This document shows positions 1-4,292 of a stretch of DNA of 5,652 bases, piece by piece. This DNA comes from Methanoregula sp. (lineage in GTDB: Archaea; Halobacteriota; Methanomicrobia; Methanomicrobiales; Methanospirillaceae). Both the position numbers and the translations under genes were made by a program. Under the pieces are notes generated by a model that saw only the letters and a program-made list of their open reading frames with translations, ran no database searches and was not told where the DNA came from. Position 1 is the stretch's first letter. Every line of letters starts with the position of its first letter. The stretch lies in contig DUHF01000178.1 of the NCBI GenBank assembly GCA_013331015.1, positions 1 to 5,652 on the forward strand, read 5' to 3'.

Positions 1-311
1 CGGAGATCGCGTTGCAGGGCCATAGCGGCCACAGGCTTTGCGGAAAATCCGGAAAACCTGCCGGGACACAGGCCATTTTTCCACACCCGGGAAACGCCGC
101 TAAATAGGCCGATCTATTCCCGATTTAAACGGATATTTTTTGAAAATGTCGATTTATCGGAAGAATTTTGTCGGGCGTCAACACCGTTTCCACTGGAACT
201 TTTTCCGGGCCGGGCCGGACGTACGAGCCTCCGTCGGAGAATGGATTACAAAAAAGGGTATGTCGTGGAAGGGGTCCTGGAACAGAGGTGCCTTCGGGGA
301 GGGGGGGGAAG
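1..311. other. Intergenic region with no supported gene
   Basis: No reading frame here on either strand has a recognisable domain, a good ribosome-binding site or plausible amino-acid composition. The short frames that exist give Arg/Gly/Pro-rich translations typical of chance. The stretch holds, in order, a palindromic element (about 21-107), AT-rich patches (121-160) with two CGATTTA-type repeats at 121 and 150, a TTCCA-C-TGGAA dyad at 188-198, and a G4-A-G8 run at 296-308 just past the stop of the minus-strand gene at 312. The AT-rich patch read on the minus strand (TTTAAATCGG, AAAAAATATCC) could be promoter for a minus-strand gene lying left of the window; that is inference. Confidence 0.6.
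21..107. repeat. Palindromic intergenic element, copy A
   Basis: The unit begins CATAGCGGCC (21-30) and ends CCGCTAAATAG (97-107), so TAGCGG at 23-28 is inverted as CCGCTA at 97-102. Inside are the tandem nonamers CGGAAAATC/CGGAAAACC (41-58). There is also a nested hairpin: GGAAAACCTG (51-60) pairs with CAGG (69-72) and TTTTCC (77-82) across a 3-base bulge. ATTTTTCCAC (75-84) and CCCGGGAAAC (86-95) complete the motif set. The same motifs occur in the same order near 3994-4076. Function unknown; it could be a dispersed repeat, a structured RNA, or the upstream region of a gene outside the window. Confidence 0.45.
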
Positions 312-686
312 TCACCGGGCATACGGGTTCGTGTAGTTATCCGGCTCCGACCACCCGATCTCGCTGACACCAAAATCGTGCACAATCAACCGGCGCCATG
401 CCCGCTCCGCTCTCGTGCGGAGCCAGAGCTCGCGCAGCATGAATTCAGGGAACGGGAGTTCGCGTAACCCCCGGATCTCCTCCAAGAAAAGATCTTCGTA
501 AAACGCCTCCCGATCGATCTGGTACCGTGTCTGGCGGATTTTCACGAGCCGGACCGACTTCCTCTTGAAGATCTCGAAATCGTATGCAAGATCCGCGTGC
601 GGGTTATCAGTCCAGCGGTAGCCCATCCGCTCTGCAAACACTTTTGCCTCCGCTATCATTCCCTCCGGTTTCTTCCCGCGGGTCAT
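312..686 (-). CDS. Conserved hypothetical protein, 124 aa
   Basis: I do not recognise a named family, though the protein reads as a genuine conserved archaeal protein. It is soluble with no membrane segment. An N-terminal helix (about residues 9-22) leads into a predicted strand-turn-strand around DLAYDFEIF (32-40) and VRLVKIRQT (45-53). A charged helical stretch with several Trp and Arg (about 82-100) and a YTNPYAR end follow. The alpha-beta-beta layout with Glu13, Asp32 and Lys49 faintly recalls restriction-endonuclease-like (PD-(D/E)XK) folds, but the acidic residue two before the Lys is Leu, so nuclease activity is only a guess. The ATG at 686 is chosen because an in-frame TAG lies 26 bases upstream. 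Met10, at 659, has GGAGGG just before it but only about two bases away. Codon use matches the neighbours. It lies 264 bases downstream of the pilin gene on the same strand. Confidence 0.8.
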   Translation of the reverse strand: MTRGKKPEGMIAEAKVFAERMGYRWTDNPHADLAYDFEIFKRKSVRLVKIRQTRYQIDREAFYEDLFLEEIRGLRELPFPEFMLRELWLRTRAERAWRRLIVHDFGVSEIGWSEPDNYTNPYAR

Positions 687-785
687 GGCCGGCCGGCCCC
701 GCAGAATTCTCTAGGAACGGACATGCAGTACCCGGATTTTCTTATGTTCGGTTGAATGGTTTGTGGTCGCAAAAGTCACGGTGGC

Positions 786-804
786 GGAAAACACAACAAA
801 AAAA
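786..804 (-). terminator. T-rich tract, possible transcription terminator
   Basis: Read on the minus strand this is TTTTTTTG followed by TTGTG and TTTTCC, about 150 bases after the stop of the pilin-like gene at 951. Archaeal RNA polymerase terminates at oligo-T tracts without needing a hairpin, so this could end the peptidase-cupin-pilin transcript. The minus-strand CTCTAAAAAT at 824-815 just before it could instead be a TATA-like box for the 124-aa gene downstream, so the assignment is uncertain. Confidence 0.35.
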
Positions 805-950
805 GTGCGCGGGGATTTTTAGAGTTTTGTCCCGGTCCATGCCAATAGCAACGGCCGTATCCACCGCATTACCCGGCCAAGATGTTGTTTTCATCCCGTG
901 CTGGGGTTCCGGTTCAGGAAACGCAGCTCGCCCGGCTGGCCTGTTCCCTA

Positions 951-1850
951 TCAGTTCCCGAACATCACTGTCAGACTATGGTTGGCCTGCACATTCGTCA
1001 GGGTATAGGTCAGTGTCTGGCCGACTGACCCCGGCCCGCCAACCTGCGACCCGTCGAGCGATATCGACCGGACACGATACCCGGCCGCTGGCGTGATGGT
1101 GAAGGTCTGGCTCCCGCCGTTTGCCACCGTCACGGTTGCATCGTTCACTCCCGGCGGCGTGATCGAGCCCGTCGGGTTCCCGCCGCTCCCTTTCGGGGAC
1201 CACGAGACGGAGATGGTGAAATACGCAGGAGGCGTGGTCGCCGTTGCCGTTGGTGTGGCGGTCGCGGTTGTTGTTGTCACTGTTGTTGCGGTGGCTGTCG
1301 GGGTCGGTGTCACCGTGGCAGTGGGCGTTCCGGTTGGTGCGGGCGTCGCGGTCGTGACTCCCGTCACCACCGGCCCCTCCACCACCGTCTCCTGCGCGAT
1401 CAGGACGCCGGAGGAGACATCCACAAGCCGGACCGTCACGCGCCCGGGCGGGAGGGTCACAACAGAGCCCCCGGCCGGGGGATGATCAACAGCATAGAAC
1501 CCCGTGCCGGTGTAGAACAGGTAGACCATGTCGCCGGGACGGAAGACCTCGAGCCCGGCAACCGGGACTACCCGGAAGTTGCCCGCAGACGTATCCACGT
1601 AAAAGGCGGCCTTGTAGTTCGCTAAGGGGGTTGTGTTGAAGTAGAGCGGATCGCCGCCGCGGCTGAACGCGGTGATGACGGTCTTTCCCTCAACGTCCGC
1701 AACCGCGAACCGGGGCACCACGTACGCCGTCTTCTCAAAAGGCATCACAAACCCGAACGCCATGACCCCGACCAGCCCTGCGGTGATAACAACAAGAGCG
1801 AGGAGCAGGGTCTGATCGAATACCTCACTTATCCCCGAATCGTCTTTCAC
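951..1850 (-). CDS. Archaeal pilin-like surface protein with C-terminal InlB B-repeat-like domain
   Basis: The 299-aa product starts with a charged leader (KDDSG), then ISEVFDQ and a hydrophobic segment (about residues 14-36). This is the layout of archaeal class III/DUF1628-type pilins, which a prepilin peptidase cuts after the Gly (here probably Gly6) so that the hydrophobic helix packs into a filament core. Residues 40-160 form a beta-rich globular domain. Residues 165-209 are an almost pure Thr/Ala/Pro/Val linker, likely glycosylated and extended. Residues 210-299 (ISVSWSPKGSGG, SQTFTITPAAGYRV, YTLTNVQANHSLTVMF) match the divergent InlB B-repeat (Flg_new_2-like) pattern seen in surface proteins. 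The start is GTG at 1850: the codon just upstream is TAA in frame, and the leader needs this start. A weak GGAG lies 8 bases upstream. It follows the cupin gene by 59 bases with no clear promoter between. Probably an exported filament or adhesin subunit. Confidence 0.85.
   Translation of the reverse strand: MKDDSGISEVFDQTLLLALVVITAGLVGVMAFGFVMPFEKTAYVVPRFAVADVEGKTVITAFSRGGDPLYFNTTPLANYKAAFYVDTSAGNFRVVPVAGLEVFRPGDMVYLFYTGTGFYAVDHPPAGGSVVTLPPGRVTVRLVDVSSGVLIAQETVVEGPVVTGVTTATPAPTGTPTATVTPTPTATATTVTTTTATATPTATATTPPAYFTISVSWSPKGSGGNPTGSITPPGVNDATVTVANGGSQTFTITPAAGYRVRSISLDGSQVGGPGSVGQTLTYTLTNVQANHSLTVMFGN
1224..1358 (-). repeat. Low-complexity Thr/Pro/Ala-coding tract in the pilin gene
   Basis: The coding strand here is a run of imperfect ACN/GCN/CCN codons giving residues 165-209. 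The opposite strand therefore shows GTTGTTGTTGTCAC-like triplet repetition. Such spacer tracts change length readily by slippage or recombination and are common between the membrane-proximal and outer domains of archaeal surface proteins. Confidence 0.8.
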
Positions 1851-1909
1851 TTACCGACTCCCTATCCTCTCATGAGCATGCGTCAATGAAAAGGGTATCG
1901 GTGAGGAGA

Positions 1910-2263
1910 TCATTCGGGCAGGGTGACAAACATCTGCCGCCATACCCGTTTCCCCAAAACCCTGGTCCGGTGCCCCTGCCCGGTCAGGTCCTCGGCAAGC
2001 AAAACATCACCCTTCCGGAACACCCGTTTTTCCCCGCTCCCGACCTCGATCTCAGCCTCACCTTCGAGCATGACCACGTACTCACGGCAGACCACGTTGT
2101 GCCACCCGTACGTCCAGCCGGGCGGGATCTCGCGGAAGAAGACCGCTTTTGCCGGATCGGGGAGCGTGAAGAGGCCAAAGTCCTCACGGCTCTCGAAAGG
2201 AACCTCGATATCCTCGAAATGCGACTGGTTGTCGGTTCCGGAATACAGGCGGGTGATCTTCAT
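1910..2263 (-). CDS. Small single-domain cupin protein
   Basis: The 117-aa protein is a single cupin barrel. Motif 1 is seen as PPGWTYGWHNVVCREYVVML (residues 47-66): His55, Asn57 where many cupins have the second His, and Glu61. Motif 2 is GDVLLAEDLTGQGH, ending in His98. These residues would hold a divalent metal, so metal binding is plausible, but the Asn makes the site atypical. The N-terminal KITRLYSGTDNQSHFEDIEV is typical of stand-alone archaeal and bacterial cupins of unknown substrate. The start at 2263 is preferred over the possible ATG at 2311, because it has the G-rich AGGGGGGAT upstream and matches the usual N-terminus. The longer start would add 16 unrelated-looking residues and leave only 7 bases to the peptidase gene. 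It sits between the C39-like peptidase and pilin genes and may be cotranscribed with both. Enzymatic or sensory role cannot be told. Confidence 0.87.
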   Translation of the reverse strand: MKITRLYSGTDNQSHFEDIEVPFESREDFGLFTLPDPAKAVFFREIPPGWTYGWHNVVCREYVVMLEGEAEIEVGSGEKRVFRKGDVLLAEDLTGQGHRTRVLGKRVWRQMFVTLPE

Positions 2264-2266
2264 GGC

Positions 2267-2275
2267 ATCCCCCCT
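2267..2275 (-). promoter_or_regulatory. Shine-Dalgarno-like site of the cupin gene
   Basis: The minus strand reads AGGGGGGAT, ending 3 bases before the ATG at 2263. It is not a perfect GGAGGTGAT match but is the best purine-rich site near either candidate start, and it supports the shorter cupin reading. Confidence 0.45.
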
Positions 2276-2318
2276 GATTCGATTATGTGCGGCATCGACA
2301 GAAAAACTCATCCCTTAT

Positions 2319-3071
2319 TCAGGCCGGAAGCGGGGCGGTGCCGGGTACCGCGATGACATAGGCCCGGTCCCGCATATTCTCCGGGAAGTAATGGGCATCG
2401 AACCACATGGCATCGAACCTGCCGTAGTTGAAGTACGTGATCCCGTCCACCCGGTCATCATGGCAGTCCACGGAATCGGCAAAGATGATGATGTCGTCCC
2501 AGGGGGTCTCCGTACCCCGATCATCGTACCCGACAACCACAACCCAGTGACCCCCCCAGTCGATCCATTCCACCATCGTGGGGATCCCGTTTTTCAGGTT
2601 CTCGCGCAGCATCGTCCGGCTCCCGCCCGTCTTCCACGTTGCGTTCATTCCCTGCCGGGCAAGCCACGAGGCCAGCTGCTCAGGGTTCACACCGGTCTTC
2701 TCGGAAACATCAGGGTATATCTCGTGCGCGACCCGGTCCTCTTCAGCATCGGTGTTGGGGACCGGCATCCCGTAATACGACATCACGGTCATGGCAGCAA
2801 CTGCCCCGCAGCTGTAGTTGGTCACCTGCTGCCGGTAGCTTTTCAGCGGAAGGACCGTGAGGTGAGCACTGGATTGCAGGGAGTCAAAATCAATACCGGT
2901 AGTGTAGCGGGGAGGGGGAAGCGGGGCGTCAGGGCCATACTGCACCGTTCCCGGGGAGGCGGCCTGCATGGCTGCGGCGGTAAGGACCGGGCTCGTCAGG
3001 ACTATTGCAGCAGAAAGGATGAGGATCGCACCGAAGATAGCAGCGATGATGAGAAGATACAAGGGGCGCAT
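2319..3071 (-). CDS. C39-like cysteine peptidase, N-terminally membrane-anchored or secreted
   Basis: The 250-aa protein begins with a hydrophobic segment (about residues 4-26) then an Ala-rich stretch and a Pro-rich linker (37-58), so it is exported and either anchored or cleaved. The catalytic domain spans about 70-245. QVTNYSCGAVAAMTVMSYYG gives oxyanion Gln82 and nucleophile Cys88, with the six-residue spacing of papain-fold enzymes. GGHWVVVVGYDD gives catalytic His175. IIIFADSVD supplies Asp199 or Asp202. This is the peptidase C39-like pattern. No ABC transporter or double-glycine leader substrate lies nearby, so it is not the usual bacteriocin-export C39 enzyme. It heads a minus-strand run with the cupin and pilin genes and is divergent from a winged-helix gene. 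The ATG at 3071 has no strong ribosome site. It may process or trim an envelope protein; the substrate is unknown. Confidence 0.87.
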   Translation of the reverse strand: MRPLYLLIIAAIFGAILILSAAIVLTSPVLTAAAMQAASPGTVQYGPDAPLPPPRYTTGIDFDSLQSSAHLTVLPLKSYRQQVTNYSCGAVAAMTVMSYYGMPVPNTDAEEDRVAHEIYPDVSEKTGVNPEQLASWLARQGMNATWKTGGSRTMLRENLKNGIPTMVEWIDWGGHWVVVVGYDDRGTETPWDDIIIFADSVDCHDDRVDGITYFNYGRFDAMWFDAHYFPENMRDRAYVIAVPGTAPLPA

Positions 3072-3148
3072 ACGGGGATTCCGGTATTAGTTCTGGAACC
3101 GCTAGCAGATGAACCCTGTCGCTGACCTGAGCGGAACAATCTGCCGGG

Positions 3149-3157
3149 TATTATATG
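3149..3157 (-). promoter_or_regulatory. Candidate TATA box for the C39-like peptidase transcript
   Basis: The minus strand reads CATATAATA, in an AT-rich island within GC-rich DNA about 80 bases before the ATG at 3071. Placing the transcript start about 25 bases downstream would leave a leader of roughly 50 bases. The box at 3189-3197 can also be read on this strand (CTATATACT), so which one is used is open. Confidence 0.45.
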
Positions 3158-3188
3158 GCATGGTTACTTCATGTCGTACGTCCAATTA

Positions 3189-3197
3189 GTATATAGA
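3189..3197 (+). promoter_or_regulatory. Candidate TATA box for the winged-helix gene
   Basis: GTATATAG with AT-rich flanks (CCAATTA upstream) is the best TATA-like site before the plus-strand gene at 3265. A start about 25 bases downstream would give a leader of roughly 45 bases containing the GAGGT ribosome site. It lies in the middle of the divergent gap. Confidence 0.5.
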
Positions 3198-3251
3198 ATC
3201 CCGGTCATTGTTATCCCCATCAGGTAGCAACAGACCGGGTATTCATCCAAT

Positions 3252-3256
3252 GAGGT
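3252..3256 (+). promoter_or_regulatory. Ribosome binding site of the winged-helix gene
   Basis: GAGGT, 8 bases before the ATG at 3265, is a good archaeal Shine-Dalgarno match and fixes the start. It lies within the short dyad AGGT-A-ACCT (3253-3261). Confidence 0.65.
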
Positions 3257-3264
3257 AACCTAAG

Positions 3265-3534
3265 ATGGAAGCTATATCGTTTAAAACCCCCGAGGTCTTC
3301 GTGCCCGACCCCATCCATATTCATATTCTCCAGGCAGTCAGCGAGAAGCAGGGCTGCCATATCGGCCACGTAGTCCAGCAGCTCCTCCCGGACCACGGAG
3401 AGAGCGGCATACGCTCTGCAATCCGGGTCATGCTCTCCAACCGCACCCTTGACGGGGGCAAGTCATCGAGCGAGATCGTTCTCAGGCTCACATCCAAGGG
3501 CCGTATCCTGCTCCAGAAGGCAGCAGCGAACTAA
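3265..3534 (+). CDS. Small winged-helix-like protein, putative DNA-binding regulator
   Basis: The 89-aa product has the secondary-structure order of a winged helix. Helix 1 is about residues 16-29 (PIHIHILQAVSEKQG), helix 2 about 32-42 (HIGHVVQQLLP), and the recognition helix about 46-60 (ESGIRSAIRVMLSNR). A short wing (SSEIVLRLTSKGRILLQ, 68-84) closes the fold. There is no ligand domain, membrane segment or Cys/His metal site. It fits the small single-domain transcription regulators common in methanogens, but I cannot name the family, and DNA binding is inferred from shape alone. It is transcribed away from the C39-like peptidase gene across a 193-base shared promoter region, so that operon is its most natural candidate target. 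A T-rich tract follows the stop. The start is set by GAGGT at good spacing. Confidence 0.78.
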   Translation: MEAISFKTPEVFVPDPIHIHILQAVSEKQGCHIGHVVQQLLPDHGESGIRSAIRVMLSNRTLDGGKSSSEIVLRLTSKGRILLQKAAAN

Positions 3535-3537
3535 CGA

Positions 3538-3556
3538 AATTCTTCTTTTTCTTTTC
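3538..3556 (+). terminator. T-rich terminator of the winged-helix gene
   Basis: Immediately after the TAA stop the plus strand runs TTCTTCTTTTTCTTTTC. Oligo-T tracts on the non-template strand are the archaeal intrinsic termination signal. It lies in the 49-base gap before the convergent AN1 gene, the position expected for ending this transcript. Confidence 0.65.
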
Positions 3557-3583
3557 AAGGGACGGCATGTTCCTTTCCGGTGA

Positions 3584-3907
3584 TCAGTACCCGGTGAGTG
3601 CCAGCCACGCGAGCCCGAGCAGGACCAGAACGATGATGACAGCCATGATCTTCAGGTAGGGGATGTCCGTTGCCGTCTTCTTCGTACCCCTGAGCCGGGG
3701 TTCCGTTGCGATCCCACCGGTCGCGCTCACTCCGCCACCACGGGCGTAACCAGCCCCAACCGCAGGCCGCGGTTTGGCATTCCAGCTGCTGATACCCGTG
3801 CAGTCATGGTTGGGCGGGAGCCGGCAGGCGGCGCAGAACTTTCCCCCGCAGTGCTGGCAGGTGAAGGGGAGCGTGCACTCACTGCCGCAGTGGTCGCAGC
3901 GTGTCAT
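3584..3907 (-). CDS. AN1-type zinc-finger protein with C-terminal membrane anchor
   Basis: The 107-aa product starts with a two-zinc AN1-like cluster: Cys4, Cys7, Cys17, Cys20, Cys25, Cys28, His34 and Cys36. The spacing is C-x2-C-x9-C-x2-C-x4-C-x2-C-x5-H-x-C. This matches the AN1 pattern except that Cys28 replaces the usual His. A Gly/Ala/Arg-rich flexible stretch (about 45-80) leads to one hydrophobic segment (about 87-104) ending three residues before the C-terminus. The finger would therefore face the cytoplasm with the protein tail-anchored. Archaeal AN1 proteins are widespread but poorly characterised; zinc and protein or nucleic-acid binding are assumed by family. A minus-strand box CTTAATACA is centred about 27 bases upstream of the ATG, so the mRNA may be nearly leaderless; GTGA 6 bases upstream is at most a weak ribosome site. 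Convergent with the winged-helix gene, divergent from the MazF-like gene. Confidence 0.87.
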   Translation of the reverse strand: MTRCDHCGSECTLPFTCQHCGGKFCAACRLPPNHDCTGISSWNAKPRPAVGAGYARGGGVSATGGIATEPRLRGTKKTATDIPYLKIMAVIIVLVLLGLAWLALTGY

Positions 3908-3929
3908 CGATCTTCACGTTGTCTTTTTT

Positions 3930-3938
3930 GTATTAAGA
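3930..3938 (-). promoter_or_regulatory. Candidate TATA box for the AN1 gene
   Basis: The minus strand reads CTTAATACA within GTTCTTAATACAAAAAAGAC. Its centre is about 27 bases from the ATG at 3907, the distance from an archaeal TATA box to the transcription start. Transcription would therefore begin at or near the start codon. Confidence 0.4.
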
Positions 3939-3993
3939 ACCCTTCCCGCAGAGGGATTCACCATCGTAAACTCGTGACCCCCTCTAAAACGGT

Positions 3994-4076
3994 CATAGCG
4001 GCCTTTGGACAGCGGTTATTTTTCCACGTCCCGAAACCTGTGGAAAATCAGGGGCTGCTGCAGGCCCGCTATTTAG
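3994..4076. repeat. Palindromic intergenic element, copy B
   Basis: It begins CATAGCGGCC (3994-4003) and ends CCGCTATTTAG (4066-4076). ATAGCGG (3995-4001) and CCGCTAT (4066-4072) form perfect 7-base inverted ends. Inside, TTTTCCAC (4020-4027) pairs with GTGGAAAA (4040-4047) across 12 bases. ATTTTTCCAC (4018-4027) and CCCGAAAC are shared with copy A at 21-107 in the same order and with nearly equal total length (83 against 87 bases). Function unknown. Confidence 0.45.
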
Positions 4077-4084
4077 CAGGTTAG

Positions 4085-4124
4085 AATGGGGTTAAATCGT
4101 TTTGTTTTCAAAATAAACCCCATT
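4085..4124. repeat. Long inverted repeat with nested hairpin
   Basis: AATGGGGTT (4085-4093) is the perfect inverse of AACCCCATT (4116-4124). Inside the 22-base loop, TTTTG (4100-4104) pairs with CAAAA (4109-4113) around TTTT. It directly follows palindromic element copy B and could form a cruciform or an RNA hairpin, or be a two-site operator. Confidence 0.6.
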
Positions 4125-4198
4125 TCGTCCGATTTTCCATGGGCGTGGACACCCGATCCACTCCAGCCGGAAATGCGAATCGTCTATTTGGCAAACGG

Positions 4199-4213
4199 AG
4201 CCCGCTGCGGGCT
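4199..4213. repeat. Short perfect hairpin
   Basis: AGCCCG-CTG-CGGGCT is a 6-base GC-rich stem with a 3-base loop, followed by TATTTG. It lies about 80 bases before the MazF-like gene. No long T tract follows, so a terminator role is doubtful. Confidence 0.45.
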
Positions 4214-4228
4214 TATTTGAGTACTGGT

Positions 4229-4256
4229 CCCCGGAAGGATCGGTCCGGGGCGATCC
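4229..4256. repeat. Two mutually exclusive hairpins upstream of the MazF-like gene
   Basis: CCCCGGA (4229-4235) pairs with TCCGGGG (4244-4250), giving a 7-base stem and 8-base loop. Alternatively GGATCG (4237-4242) pairs with CGATCC (4251-4256) around GTCCGGGG. The two cannot form together. If transcribed they could act as a leader switch; if not, they may be DNA-level dyads for a regulator. Confidence 0.4.
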
Positions 4257-4259
4257 AAT

Positions 4260-4267
4260 CCCTTATG
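4260..4267 (+). promoter_or_regulatory. Weak TATA-like sequence before the MazF-like gene
   Basis: CCTTATGT is centred about 29 bases before the ATG at 4293, which would give an almost leaderless mRNA. This agrees with the lack of any Shine-Dalgarno sequence. An alternative box is GCTTATTTG at about 4211-4219, which would place the hairpins at 4229-4256 in a leader. Confidence 0.25.
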
Positions 4268-4292
4268 TCAGTTTACGCCGGATACTACCGGC

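Larger units (their letters stand above)
3908..4292. other. 385-base divergent intergenic region rich in inverted repeats
   Basis: No supported gene lies here. The reading frame beginning at 4139 runs into and overlaps the MazF-like gene out of frame and has no domain. In order the region holds the AN1 gene promoter (about 3930-3938), a palindromic element (3994-4076), a long inverted repeat (4085-4124), a short perfect hairpin (4199-4213), a pair of alternative hairpins (4229-4256), and a weak TATA-like sequence before the MazF-like start. Density of dyads is well above that of other intergenic stretches in the window. Confidence 0.6.

Noticed and set aside
125..467. Short frames on both strands in the left intergenic region
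   Set aside because: Composition is chance-like (Arg, Gly, Pro, Ser), none has a Shine-Dalgarno site, and they overlap one another.
584..1096. A 170-residue plus-strand frame across 687-950
   Set aside because: It overlaps two minus-strand genes, has Ser/Arg/Pro-rich composition without motifs, and lacks a promoter or ribosome site.
1093..1485. A plus-strand frame rich in Val, Ala and Gly that looks hydrophobic
   Set aside because: It is the antisense of the Thr/Pro/Ala linker of the pilin-like gene; the Val-Gly repetition is a by-product of the repeated codons.
1923..3125. A 400-residue plus-strand open frame across the cupin and peptidase genes
   Set aside because: It is antisense to two genes with clear conserved motifs, its translation is Pro/Arg/Ser/His-rich with no domain, and it has no ribosome site. 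Codon bias of the real genes keeps stops out of this frame.
3994..4124. CRISPR array or tRNA in the palindrome-rich region
   Set aside because: There are no regularly spaced identical repeats and no cloverleaf with a T-arm GTTC-type consensus or acceptor stem.
4278..4291. CCGG-ATACTA-CCGG before the MazF-like start as an operator
   Set aside because: Only the two self-complementary 4-base CCGG arms match; the centre is not symmetrical, so it is not distinguishable from chance in GC-rich DNA.
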